Shown here: in pieces, positions 37,962 to 45,391 of the stretch | Position numbering within the stretch: the stretch's first letter is position 1 | How the letters are laid out: each line of letters starts with the position of its first letter | Source of the DNA: Acinetobacter celticus | GTDB taxonomy: Bacteria; Pseudomonadota; Gammaproteobacteria; Pseudomonadales; Moraxellaceae | DNA: 45,391 nt | NCBI RefSeq assembly: GCF_001707755.1 | Contig: NZ_MBDL01000005.1 | Coordinates: 1-45,391, forward strand | Direction: 5' to 3' | Translations under genes and position numbers: made by a program | The notes under the pieces: generated by a model | Seen by the model: only the letters and a program-made list of their open reading frames with translations | The model's database searches: none | Told to the model about the DNA's origin: nothing

Positions 37962-38873
37962 TTAGCGTGCATACAGCAAACTTTGATCTGCGGGTTTTAA
38001 TTTGAAATGTTGTAAATTTTGTTCACCCAAGACTGGATACATCAATGCTTCTGGATCAGCATGGTGGCCAAGCCCTAAAGCATGTCCCAGTTCATGCGCG
38101 AGGGTTAGGCGTAAATCATCTTGCGCATCAAACTGATAGATTTGAATTTGATTGCCCATAAATACGCCTTTGTGAAATTCATGAGGTGGAAAGCGGTTTT
38201 TAGCTTGCACGATTCCCTTATTATAATGATCAATATTGCTATTATGTTCATTCACTTGCTGATTTAAATTGTGATTGAGTTGATTGTAATAGGCAATATC
38301 ACTCTCTAAGCGTCGTGCTTTTTCTTTGAGTTGCTGAAATTGATTTTCAATATGTTGGCGGTTTTCACCATGCGCATTTTCTATGCGGCTCCAGCTCATA
38401 TTTTGCTGTTGAAGCGATTGCGCATCGGCCTGAAGTTGAATGTGCTGTTGTCTTAAACTGCGTTGCATTTGGTCAAGATTGCTTTTGGACAGATCTAAGT
38501 TGTTTGAAATCCTTTGGTTATTATTATTTTCTCGATTTAACTGTTGTTGGGTCTTTTTAAAGGCGTTGTATTCTGCTTGTCGATCATCATAGATAAGGTG
38601 AATTTTGAGCAGGGCTTGGTCATCATAGACAAACAAGGGTTGATGCGTACCTTCATGCCAAATTTGAATGGCCTCTTGACTGAGTTGAATCACTTCATTT
38701 TTACTGAGACCAAACCTTGGATCTACTTCCGCAATTTGATAGCGCAAGCGTGTGTCTAAAGGGTGTAATAGACGGTCAGACCATGAGTTAAACCGTAGTT
38801 GATGATGGGTGTAAGATTGATAATTGAAAAATAGGATAGTCAGCGTGACTATTGCAATGACAATAATGCGCAT
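37962..38873 (-). CDS. Membrane-anchored matrixin-like zinc metalloprotease
   Basis: A 303-residue protein with one N-terminal span (IIVIAIVTLTILFF), a long glutamine/asparagine-rich coiled coil at about residues 105-225, and a C-terminal zinc site HELGHALGLGHH (His260, Glu261, His264, His270) followed by ALMYPV, the Met-turn. This is the HExxHxxGxxH plus Met-turn layout of M10/matrixin-like metzincins. The middle coil is unusual for them. Topology suggests the protease faces the periplasm. The substrate is unknown. No convincing ribosome site. Confidence 0.78.
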   Translation of the reverse strand: MRIIVIAIVTLTILFFNYQSYTHHQLRFNSWSDRLLHPLDTRLRYQIAEVDPRFGLSKNEVIQLSQEAIQIWHEGTHQPLFVYDDQALLKIHLIYDDRQAEYNAFKKTQQQLNRENNNNQRISNNLDLSKSNLDQMQRSLRQQHIQLQADAQSLQQQNMSWSRIENAHGENRQHIENQFQQLKEKARRLESDIAYYNQLNHNLNQQVNEHNSNIDHYNKGIVQAKNRFPPHEFHKGVFMGNQIQIYQFDAQDDLRLTLAHELGHALGLGHHADPEALMYPVLGEQNLQHFKLKPADQSLLYAR

Positions 38874-38944
38874 AAGTCTTTATTAAGTTTTATATTTAAA
38901 ATAATGTAGCTGAAAATTTATCCTTTGAAAATGCTTCTGTGCAT

Positions 38945-38971
38945 AAAAAAACCGCGCTTTCGCGCGGTTTT
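38945..38971 (-). terminator. dnaK terminator
   Basis: AACCGCGC (38950-38957) and GCGCGGTT (38962-38969) around TTTC. The minus-strand tail is a T run (complement of the A run from 38945). Confidence 0.92.
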
Positions 38972-39004
38972 TCTTAACTCTTTCGAGTCTGTTAAAACGA
39001 CAAA

Positions 39005-40945
39005 TTATTTTTTGTCATCTTTAACTTCAGTGAACTCAGCATCTACAACGCCATCATCCGCTTTTTGTTGTTGACCTTCACCGCCTTGGAAAGCGTTAGG
39101 ATCAAAACCTTCAGCACCGCCTTGACCTTGCGCTGCTTCATAAGCACGCTGAGAAATAGGCATGATGATATTTTGAAGCGCTTCAGTTTTCGCTTTAATC
39201 TCTTCTACATCATTTTCTTTAGTAGAAGCTTCAAGCTCAGAAACCGCAGTTTCAATAGCCGTTTTTTCGTCAGCAGTGACTTGCTCGCCTAGATCTTTCA
39301 CTGCTTTTTGTGAAGATGAAACTAAAGCATCCGCTTCGTTACGTGCTTTTGCTAATTCTTCAAATTTACGATCTTCTTCAGCATTTGCTTCAGCATCTTT
39401 AATCATCGCTTCAATTTCAGCATCGCTCAAACCAGAGTTCGCTTTAATTTGAATTGATTGCTCTTTACCTGTGCTCTTGTCTTTCGCAGATACTTTCAAG
39501 ATACCATCAGCATTGATGTCGAAAGATACTTCAATTTGTGGCACACCACGTGGCGCAGGTGGGATATCGCCTAATTGGAAGTTACCCAATAATTTGTTTT
39601 GCTGCGCCATTTTACGTTCACCTTGGAACACAGAAATGTCTACAGCAGGTTGGTTGTCTGCAGCTGTTGAGAATACTTGAGATTTCTTCGCAGGAATCGT
39701 GGTGTTTTTCTCAATGATTGCAGTTAACACGCCACCCATGGTTTCAATACCAAGTGTCAATGGAGTCACGTCCAATAAAAGTACGTCAGTTTTGTCGCCA
39801 GACAATACTGCGCCTTGAATTCCTGCGCCCATTGCAACAGCTTCGTCAGGGTTCACGTCTTTACGTGGCTCTTTACCGAAGAATTCTTGAACTTTCTGTT
39901 GAACCATTGGCATACGTGATTGACCACCGACCAAAATTACGTCAGAGATGTCAGAAGTCGAAAGACCAGCATCTTTAAGCGCAATACGGCAAGGCTCAAT
40001 AGTACGCGCAACCAAATCAGCCACTAGACCTTCAAGTTTTGCACGAGTGATGTTAATCACTAAGTGTTTAGGGCCTGTTGCATCTGCAGTGATGTATGGC
40101 AGGTTGATTTCAGTTGCATTCGAAGAAGAAAGCTCAATTTTCGCTTTTTCTGCTGCTTCTTTTAAACGTTGAAGTGCAAGTGGATCTTGTTTCAAGTTTA
40201 CGCCTTGCTCTTTCTTGAACTCTTCAACCAAGAACTCAATCAATGCGTTATCGAAGTCTTCACCACCAAGGAAGGTATCACCATTGGTTGATAACACTTC
40301 AATTTGTTGGTCGCCATCAAGGTCAGCAATTTCAATGATTGATACGTCAAAAGTACCACCACCTAAGTCGTAAACCGCAATTTTACGGTCGCCTTCTTTT
40401 TTGTCCATACCGAATGCAAGTGCTGCAGCCGTTGGTTCGTTGATGATACGTTTCACTTCTAAGCCTGCAATTTTACCTGCATCTTTGGTTGCTTGACGTT
40501 GAGCATCATTGAAGTAAGCAGGAACAGTAATCACTGCTTCTGTCACTGTTTCGCCAAGGTAATCTTCTGCTGTCTTTTTCATCTTTTTCAAGATTTCAGC
40601 AGAGACTTGTTGTGGCGCTAATTTTTTGTCATTTACATCTACCCAAGCATCGCCATTTTCAGCTTGAATAATTTTGTAAGGGACAAGACCGATGTCTTTT
40701 TGCACCGCTTGATCTTGGTATTTACGACCGATCAAACGTTTGATTGCATATAATGTATTTTTAGGGTTGGTTACTGCTTGGCGTTTTGCAGATTGACCCA
40801 CAAGGATCTCGCCATCTTTATACGCAATAATAGATGGTGTTGTACGCGCGCCTTCAGCGTTTTCAATTACTTTAACTGTGTCGCCTTCAAGTACTGCAAC
40901 ACATGAGTTTGTTGTACCTAAGTCAATACCAATGATTTTAGCCAT
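39005..40945 (-). CDS. dnaK: Chaperone DnaK (Hsp70)
   Basis: ATP-driven protein-folding chaperone of 646 residues. The start [52 protein letters not shown] and [13 protein letters not shown] are the Hsp70 ATPase signatures; [18 protein letters not shown] marks the interdomain linker and substrate-binding start. The glycine-rich tail ends [16 protein letters not shown], the usual EEVD-like bacterial end. GAGG about ten bases before the ATG. It is 121 bp after grpE with its own sigma-32-like promoter. dnaJ is not adjacent. Confidence 0.98.
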   Translation of the reverse strand: MAKIIGIDLGTTNSCVAVLEGDTVKVIENAEGARTTPSIIAYKDGEILVGQSAKRQAVTNPKNTLYAIKRLIGRKYQDQAVQKDIGLVPYKIIQAENGDAWVDVNDKKLAPQQVSAEILKKMKKTAEDYLGETVTEAVITVPAYFNDAQRQATKDAGKIAGLEVKRIINEPTAAALAFGMDKKEGDRKIAVYDLGGGTFDVSIIEIADLDGDQQIEVLSTNGDTFLGGEDFDNALIEFLVEEFKKEQGVNLKQDPLALQRLKEAAEKAKIELSSSNATEINLPYITADATGPKHLVINITRAKLEGLVADLVARTIEPCRIALKDAGLSTSDISDVILVGGQSRMPMVQQKVQEFFGKEPRKDVNPDEAVAMGAGIQGAVLSGDKTDVLLLDVTPLTLGIETMGGVLTAIIEKNTTIPAKKSQVFSTAADNQPAVDISVFQGERKMAQQNKLLGNFQLGDIPPAPRGVPQIEVSFDINADGILKVSAKDKSTGKEQSIQIKANSGLSDAEIEAMIKDAEANAEEDRKFEELAKARNEADALVSSSQKAVKDLGEQVTADEKTAIETAVSELEASTKENDVEEIKAKTEALQNIIMPISQRAYEAAQGQGGAEGFDPNAFQGGEGQQQKADDGVVDAEFTEVKDDKK

Positions 40946-40996
40946 TTGGGTGTTTCCTCTTAAATTCTTTTACGATGTTTTCGCTTGTTATCCGAT

Positions 40997-41022
40997 ATGA
41001 GAGCCAATCAAAATTTTTCAAG
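40997..41022 (-). promoter_or_regulatory. Sigma-32-like promoter of dnaK
   Basis: On the minus strand CTTGAA (41017-41022), 13 bp, CTCTCAT (40997-41003). The -35 is exact for heat-shock sigma and the spacer is the preferred length; the -10 is weaker than the consensus CCCCAT. Confidence 0.55.
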
Positions 41023-41066
41023 TTGATTTACTTAATTTTTTTCATTAACTCTCGAATTTTTGGGTC

Positions 41067-41651
41067 TTATTGACCAACCAAGACCATAGCTGGACGTAAT
41101 AAACGACCATTTAAGCTATAACCTTTTTGTAGAACTACACCAATTTCATTGGCTTTCGCATCTGGTGCAATACCCACGGCTTGATGTAGTTCTGCATTGA
41201 AACCATTGTTTGTGTCTACAACAACGACGCCAAATTTCTCTAAAGAAGTCAGTAAAGATTTAAGCGTTAAGACTACACCTTCAGATAAGGCAGAAGTGTC
41301 GTCACCTGCTGCAGTAATTGCACGTTCTAAGTTATCGACAGAATCGAGTAACTCTTTAGCAAATTTTTCTAACACGGTGTCTTTATGTTTTTCAGACTCA
41401 CGTTGAATACGTTCCACACTTTTTTGTGCTTCATACACTGCATTTGCAGTACGTGCTTTCTCTAACTTTAAGTCACCTTCAAGTTGTGCAATTTGCTCTT
41501 GTAAAGATTCAACGGAAACTTCATTCTGCTCTGTTCCAGCTTGAGTTTGCGCTGTTTCTTGTTCTGCAGCTTGCTCTTGTTGAAGATCTTGAGCGTCGTG
41601 GTTTTGCTCAGTCGCCATTGCTTTACTCCGTTTGAATAGGTTTTTAAACAT
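41067..41651 (-). CDS. grpE: Nucleotide exchange factor GrpE
   Basis: Releases ADP from DnaK. Up to 194 residues: a glutamine/glutamate-rich N terminus and coiled coil ([20 protein letters not shown]), then the head domain with [17 protein letters not shown] and the beta-wing ending [22 protein letters not shown]. Two starts have ribosome sites: ATG 41651 ([14 protein letters not shown] eight bases upstream) and ATG 41618 ([14 protein letters not shown] eight bases upstream), giving 194 or 183 residues. It precedes dnaK and has a near-perfect sigma-32 promoter. Confidence 0.95.
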   Translation of the reverse strand: MFKNLFKRSKAMATEQNHDAQDLQQEQAAEQETAQTQAGTEQNEVSVESLQEQIAQLEGDLKLEKARTANAVYEAQKSVERIQRESEKHKDTVLEKFAKELLDSVDNLERAITAAGDDTSALSEGVVLTLKSLLTSLEKFGVVVVDTNNGFNAELHQAVGIAPDAKANEIGVVLQKGYSLNGRLLRPAMVLVGQ

Positions 41652-41733
41652 GTACAGTTCCTATTGCGTCAGTATTCACTGCGTTTATTCTGAACTGCCA
41701 TGAGTTTGCAGAATTTCTTGATTACTAAAGAAG

Positions 41734-41758
41734 TCGGGGCTGTCTATAAAAATTCAAG
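41734..41758 (-). promoter_or_regulatory. Sigma-32 promoter of grpE
   Basis: On the minus strand CTTGAA (41753-41758), 13 bp, CCCCGA (41734-41739), close to the heat-shock consensus CTTGAA-N13-CCCCAT. It lies about 80 bases before the grpE ATG at 41651. Confidence 0.8.
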
Positions 41759-42015
41759 CGAACTCAGTCATTAAATGTACTTTTTTTATCAAAAAACCTG
41801 CCAAATAGATAAAAACGTGTACTTTAAAACATGAGTCTATACAGGACGGAGTGAGCATCACTTCCTCTAAAACGTATTTTCACAGCTAATCTAAGCTGTA
41901 TATGCGCTTTTTTTTGTTCTTAGAGTCTCAGACGAAGTGCAACAGAGATTAATTTAGATCAGAAGTGAGATGAGATAGCATTTTGCTTTCGACCGACCCA
42001 AGTCAAAGTTGCATC

Positions 42016-42144
42016 ATGAATGACACTCACCTCATTCAAGAAGGAAGATCTCAGATTTATGCTTTATTCCGTGAAGGTTTTTCTAAGCGCTATATCGCAC
42101 TTAGATTAGAACGTGACCAATTAAAGATTGATCTGATCAATTAG
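42016..42144 (+). pseudogene. Short HTH-like frame, possible IS30-type transposase remnant
   Basis: A 42-residue frame, MNDTHLIQEGRSQIYALFRE followed by GFSKRYIALRLERDQLKIDL and IN. The pattern ...R.QIYAL...GFS...IA..L.R recalls the N-terminal helix-turn-helix of IS30-family transposases (HTH_38). No further transposase, ends or target duplication are visible. It overlaps the end of the convergent lipoprotein-like gene by four bases. It could equally be a genuine small DNA-binding protein. Confidence 0.4.
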
Positions 42145-42620
42145 TCTCTATTTTCGCGTCGTTGCGACTTGTTTGGATTCTGTCGCTGTTCATCCCAACG
42201 CTTATTGGATTCTTGGCGACCTTTATCCCATTGTTGGTGTTGTCCATTCTTTTGGGCTTTTTCGCGGTCATGGGTTTTATGCTTTTGACCTTCATTGTGT
42301 GCTTTTTGGCGCTGTTGCTCAATGCGATGACGCTCTAAATCCTGTTTTCGACGTTCCCAGTTTTGCTGGTTTTGACGCTGTTGTTCCCAGTTGCGTCGTT
42401 TAAGGTCTTGTTGACGTCGTTCACGTTCAATGCGGTCGCGTTGTTGACGGTTTTCCCAACGTTGGCGGTCACGCTCGCGATCATAACGATCATCATAGCC
42501 TCGGTCATAAATCCGTCCATTATCGTAACGGCCATCAGCGTAGCCCTGCTCAGGCAATGCAACGCAACCGACAGCCATAAATACTGTTGCCAAAGACAGG
42601 AGAATGAGTTTTTTAGCCAT
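42141..42620 (-). CDS. Arg/Gln-rich putative lipoprotein
   Basis: A 159-residue protein. The start MAKKLILLSLATVFMAVGC looks like a lipoprotein signal with cysteine 19 (A-V-G-C, a somewhat weak lipobox). The rest is low-complexity and very charged: repeated D-R-Y-D, then R-Q-Q-x, W-E-x-x, H-x-x-x-K blocks (RENRD end). No family recognised. AGGA about eight bases before the ATG. The bias toward Arg, Gln, Asp and Asn is unlike its neighbours. Function unknown; a periplasmic, disordered protein is most likely. Confidence 0.75.
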   Translation of the reverse strand: MAKKLILLSLATVFMAVGCVALPEQGYADGRYDNGRIYDRGYDDRYDRERDRQRWENRQQRDRIERERRQQDLKRRNWEQQRQNQQNWERRKQDLERHRIEQQRQKAHNEGQKHKTHDREKAQKNGQHQQWDKGRQESNKRWDEQRQNPNKSQRRENRD

Positions 42621-42817
42621 GGTCTATATCCTATATTCAAGGAGCTGCAAAAAACTCCAAAAACTAAAAGTAAATTGTCAATGACAAGTCATTAAAAGAA
42701 GCATAGCTTAAGCAGGCATGCACTCTGTATTGGGATGTTTAGACTTATATAAGAATATGGTCACATAAAGGCTGATCATGTAGGAATGATGAAGAAGATC
42801 AATAAAGGATAGGGACA

Positions 42818-43891
42818 ATGACGGCATTGAATCAACGCTTACAAGAACTCTTAGAAAAAGGTCAGGGCACGGCAGTACGTGCACTTGATAAACTACCAAG
42901 CTTTGTTCAGGAGAGCTTGGCCAAAGGTTTGGGTTATCCGTTTTTATTTCCAGATTTAGACCCATTAATTAAATGCATGATGGCTGCTCAGTTGAAGCAG
43001 GGGAAATCTGGTTTTATTGGTGCAGACGTACATCGTTCTCGTAAAGCTTTTGATTTGCAGATGCAATCAATTAAAACCAAACCTACAGCAGTGAAACAAG
43101 TGGAAGATTTACGCTTACCTTTACAAAGCGGTACGGTCTTTGCGCGTCATTACCATCCTGCGCCCAATAAAAAATTACCAATGATCGTGTTTTACCATGG
43201 TGGTGGTTTTGTTGTGGGTAATTTAGAGACACATGATGAAGCTTGCAGATTACTGGCCTTACATGCAAAAGCACAGGTCTTAAGTATTGATTATCCTTTG
43301 GCGCCAGAGGTCAGTCCCAAACAATTAATACAATGCTGTGAAGATGCACTGGCGTGGGTATTTCAAAATAGCCGTCAATTAAAAATTCTAAAAGGACGTA
43401 TTGCGGTCGCAGGAGATAGTGCAGGGGGCAATATAGCCACGGTTGTTGCACAACGGACAGCACAAAAAGCATATGCGCCACATGCACAGCTTCTGATTTA
43501 TCCTGTCACTGATTTCAAAAGTCGACATCCTTCATTCTTTGCTTATAAAGATGGTTTGGTACTCACGGAACAAGATATCAACCATGTCACGACCTTTTAT
43601 GCAGAACAACATCAGGTTGCACTAGACGATCCACTCATCTCTCCAACTTTTGGTAAATTAGAAAGGTTAGCACCGACCTATATTATTACTGCTGGTTATG
43701 ATGTTCTTCATGATGAAGGGGAGATTTACTCACATAAACTTCGTCAACAAGGCGTTAAAGTACATTATCAAGAATATCCTGATCAGACTCATGGCTTTAT
43801 CAACCTAACTCCAGTGTCTTATAAGGCTAAAAAGTATTGGATTGAAGTTGGTAAAAATTTCCGTAAATTTTGGGATAAAAAAGCCAGCTGA
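42818..43891 (+). CDS. Alpha/beta hydrolase, HSL family (esterase/lipase)
   Basis: Predicted carboxylesterase of 357 residues. VFYHGGGFVVGN carries the HGGG oxyanion motif, VAGDSAGGNIA the GDSAGG nucleophile elbow, ITAGYDVLHDEGEIY the catalytic aspartate, and YPDQTHGFINL the histidine: the HSL (group IV) arrangement. The first 90 residues form a helical lid without a signal peptide. The AGGATAGGGACA stretch before the ATG gives a ribosome site. Substrate unknown. A perfect parS lies just downstream. Confidence 0.9.
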   Translation: MTALNQRLQELLEKGQGTAVRALDKLPSFVQESLAKGLGYPFLFPDLDPLIKCMMAAQLKQGKSGFIGADVHRSRKAFDLQMQSIKTKPTAVKQVEDLRLPLQSGTVFARHYHPAPNKKLPMIVFYHGGGFVVGNLETHDEACRLLALHAKAQVLSIDYPLAPEVSPKQLIQCCEDALAWVFQNSRQLKILKGRIAVAGDSAGGNIATVVAQRTAQKAYAPHAQLLIYPVTDFKSRHPSFFAYKDGLVLTEQDINHVTTFYAEQHQVALDDPLISPTFGKLERLAPTYIITAGYDVLHDEGEIYSHKLRQQGVKVHYQEYPDQTHGFINLTPVSYKAKKYWIEVGKNFRKFWDKKAS

Positions 43892-43901
43892 TTCGATTAA
43901 A

Positions 43902-43921
43902 GGTGTTTCACGTGAAACACC
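43902..43921. other. Perfect parS palindrome
   Basis: GGTGTTTCACGTGAAACACC is a 20-bp perfect palindrome containing the universal parS TGTTTCACGTGAAACA (43904-43919). It lies ten bases after the stop codon of the hydrolase, 20 kb right of the dnaA start. Confidence 0.93.
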
Positions 43922-44313
43922 AATTCAAATTTAGCGATATAAAAGTTTAGTAAAGATTTGGCTTAAGAAGCGTTGGTAAAATATTTGATGTATTTTCCCA
44001 TTGCACAGAATATAGCTTCGAAAAATGAAGATGAAATAGCAGTACAAGCTGATAGTACTTTCCTTGCGATATCGCACTTTAGGTATCAAGCTCAGGTGCT
44101 GTTTCGAAATTAAAGGATGATTCAGAATAAATAAATCATTATACGGCTCAAATAAAGCGAATAAGTCAGAGCCTCTATTACAATGGATAGAGATAGTTGC
44201 ATGATTTTTCTTGGAATGACTCTGTAAAAGTGAGAGAGAAGTACTGCTTTATTTTGAATGACAGATTAAAATACACACAGAGATAAGTACAACCTGAATA
44301 GATGAGTGAACAA
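43922..44313. other. Intergenic stretch, no gene recognised
   Basis: About 390 bp between parS and ppiA. A minus-strand frame over about 43930-44110 stays open for some 50 codons but shows no ribosome site or family. TGCGATATCGCA (44065-44076) is a perfect 12-bp palindrome. Confidence 0.45.
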
Positions 44314-44880
44314 ATGTTAAAAAAAGCACTTTTTGCCACCCTTATAAGTATGAGCCTAAATGTTTGGGCTGATAACTCAATTGTAGAAGTTAAAACCAAT
44401 CAAGGTACTGTTGAAATAGAGCTGTTTAATGACAAAGCGCCAATTTCAGCAAAAAACTTTGAAGAATATGCCAAAGCAGGCTTTTATAACGACACCATCT
44501 TTCATCGCGTGATTCCTGGTTTTATGATTCAGGGTGGGGGAATGGATATACAGTTAGTAGAAAAGCAAACACGTGCCCCTATTCAGAATGAATCCTATAA
44601 TGGTGTAAAGAATACTCGTGGTACTTTGGCAATGGCACGAACCAATAATCCGAATTCTGCAACCAGTCAATTTTTTATAAATACTGCAGATAATGGCTTT
44701 TTGAATAAAAGCCCAATGAATGCAGGCTATGCAGTCTTTGGTAAAGTGATTAAAGGTATGGATGTGGTCGATAAAATAGAAAAAGTATCCACTGGAAACG
44801 AAGGCATGCATCAAAATGTACCGGAAACTCCTGTCGTGATTCAAAGTGTGAAGATAAAAGCACCAGCAGTGAAGAAATAA
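44314..44880 (+). CDS. ppiA: Periplasmic peptidyl-prolyl cis-trans isomerase A (cyclophilin)
   Basis: Speeds proline isomerisation during folding of exported proteins. The 188-residue protein starts with a signal peptide ([19 protein letters not shown]) and has cyclophilin motifs [33 protein letters not shown] and [16 protein letters not shown]. The C-terminal half keeps the active-site arginine (FHR) and phenylalanine (SQFFIN). The ATG at 44314 has GAG about eight bases upstream; ATG 44302 is an alternative adding MSEQ. Confidence 0.93.
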   Translation: MLKKALFATLISMSLNVWADNSIVEVKTNQGTVEIELFNDKAPISAKNFEEYAKAGFYNDTIFHRVIPGFMIQGGGMDIQLVEKQTRAPIQNESYNGVKNTRGTLAMARTNNPNSATSQFFINTADNGFLNKSPMNAGYAVFGKVIKGMDVVDKIEKVSTGNEGMHQNVPETPVVIQSVKIKAPAVKK

Positions 44881-44886
44881 AGAAAA

Positions 44887-44924
44887 TAAAAGCAAAAATG
44901 TTAAAAACGATATTTTTGCTTTTA
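44887..44924 (+). terminator. ppiA terminator
   Basis: TAAAAGCAAAAAT (44887-44899) and ATTTTTGCTTTTA (44912-44924), a 13-bp stem around 12 bases. AT-rich but with a T-rich right arm. Confidence 0.7.
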
Positions 44925-44983
44925 AATTATCAACTTAAGTCATGTAAATGTGATATTTGCTATATTTTGGTGCATAAAAAAGA

Positions 44984-45006
44984 AACACCCAGTAAAGCAG
45001 GGTGTT
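44984..45006 (-). terminator. Minus-strand terminator just before the right rrn promoter
   Basis: AACACCC (44984-44990) and GGGTGTT (45000-45006) pair around nine bases. Read leftward a T-rich tract (TTTCTTTTTT) follows, so it would stop antisense transcription leaving the rrn region. Confidence 0.5.
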
Positions 45007-45014
45007 AAAAGCAC

Positions 45015-45042
45015 TTGCAATGATTTCTAAATCCACTAGAAT
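45015..45042 (+). promoter_or_regulatory. rrn core promoter (right operon)
   Basis: TTGCAA (45015-45020), 16 bp, TAGAAT (45037-45042), discriminator GCACCC. Same core as the left operon but with different upstream DNA, including a stem-loop at 44984-45006 where an UP element would lie. Confidence 0.75.
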
Positions 45043-45292
45043 GCACCCATACCGACGAGATAGACGGAAACGAACGAAGCATGAAGTGCTGAGTTGTTAA
45101 GTATATTGAGTCCAGCTTCTAGCACTGACGAGGTGTTAGAAAGATCATTAAGAGCTTATGAAGAACAACTTGTGTGGATTTTTACTGATTGATTGATCGA
45201 AATTATTTTCATTGATTGATGGTAGAAATTACTCGAAGTTTATTTGAGAAATATTTGTCAGAAAATTGATGAGCCAAGATTGGTGCCCTTTA
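45015..45292 (+). repeat. Right copy of inverted rrn promoter-leader repeat
   Basis: Inverted copy of 1-278. It starts exactly at the -35 hexamer and covers the promoter and almost all of the leader. It ends here only because the left copy runs off the window edge. Confidence 0.93.
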
Positions 45293-45309
45293 AGGCACTA
45301 AGCAATATT

Positions 45310-45391
45310 AAACTGAAGAGTTTGATCATGGCTCAGATTGAACGCTGGCGGCAGGCTTAACACATGCAAGTCGAGCGGAGATGAGGTGCTT
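45310..45391 (+). rRNA. rrs: 16S ribosomal RNA, 5' end (partial)
   Basis: The first 82 bases of a 16S gene: AAACTGAAGAGTTTGATCAT then GGCTCAGATTGAACGCTGGC, the universal 16S 5' end including the 27F site. The window ends inside variable region V1. The leader from the promoter is about 265 bases, with GTGCC / GGCAC around CTTTAA (45283-45298), which could carry a boxA-like TGCCCTTTAA. Confidence 0.98.

Noticed and set aside
45168..45178. TGTGGATTT in the rrn leader as a DnaA box
   Set aside because: Two mismatches to TTATCCACA; not enough to claim a site, although present in both rrn copies.

Overview
The window is a piece of an Acinetobacter-type gammaproteobacterial chromosome centred on the replication origin. 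The basis is the gene order (mnmE-yidC-yidD-rnpA-rpmH / oriC / dnaA-dnaN-recF-gyrB), an AT-rich composition, three tandem AdeT-type proteins (a family known mainly from Acinetobacter) and divergent rrn operons at both ends. The species cannot be fixed from the sequence alone.

Layout. Positions 1-278 are the promoter and leader of an rRNA operon leaving the window to the left. An inverted, apparently identical copy lies at 45015-45292, followed by the first 82 bases of 16S rRNA. From left to right: an AT-rich stretch with no clear gene (279-1192); tyrS, anmK and mltB; an unusual 330-bp cluster of TTTAAATTC-type repeats with two DnaA boxes (5118-5440); purEK; a small DUF486 membrane protein; mpl; two GNAT-like paralogs around a possible 27-residue membrane peptide; a SotB-type efflux protein; a yybP-ykoY manganese riboswitch with a TerC/Alx-type membrane protein; a nucleotidyltransferase-like gene; guaD and hpt (purine salvage); a GlsB/YeaQ membrane protein; a DsbC-like protein; a decayed cation-efflux gene ending in a parS site; an MFS transporter; the mnmE to rpmH block; oriC; dnaA, dnaN, recF and gyrB; a hypothetical gene; a second, smaller repeat/DnaA-box cluster (30562-30698); yheS (ABC-F); three AdeT-like genes; erpA; two uncharacterised genes, one a membrane-anchored matrixin-like protease; dnaK and grpE with sigma-32-type promoters; an Arg/Gln-rich putative lipoprotein; an HSL-family hydrolase; a perfect parS palindrome; and periplasmic ppiA.

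How it works together. The core is the initiation and early segregation machinery: six exact DnaA boxes plus two near matches, an autoregulated-looking dnaA promoter with a DnaA box in its spacer, the initiator, clamp, RecF and GyrB, and three parS sites at -6.5, +3 and +20 kb from oriC (one inside recF). parA/parB and mnmG/rsmG, which often sit beside this block in relatives such as Pseudomonas, are not in the window. Both rrn operons read away from the origin, with replication. Other groups are cell-wall recycling (anmK, mpl, mltB), purine synthesis and salvage (purEK, guaD, hpt), protein folding and export (yidC, dsbC-like, ppiA, dnaK, grpE) and transport.

Most notable: the three-locus co-occurrence of GAATTTAAA/TTTAAATTC repeats with DnaA boxes, the inverted rrn pair around the origin, the dnaA promoter architecture, the Mn riboswitch with a mutually exclusive terminator, and several small or decayed genes. 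All identifications are from reading the sequence; no database search was run.
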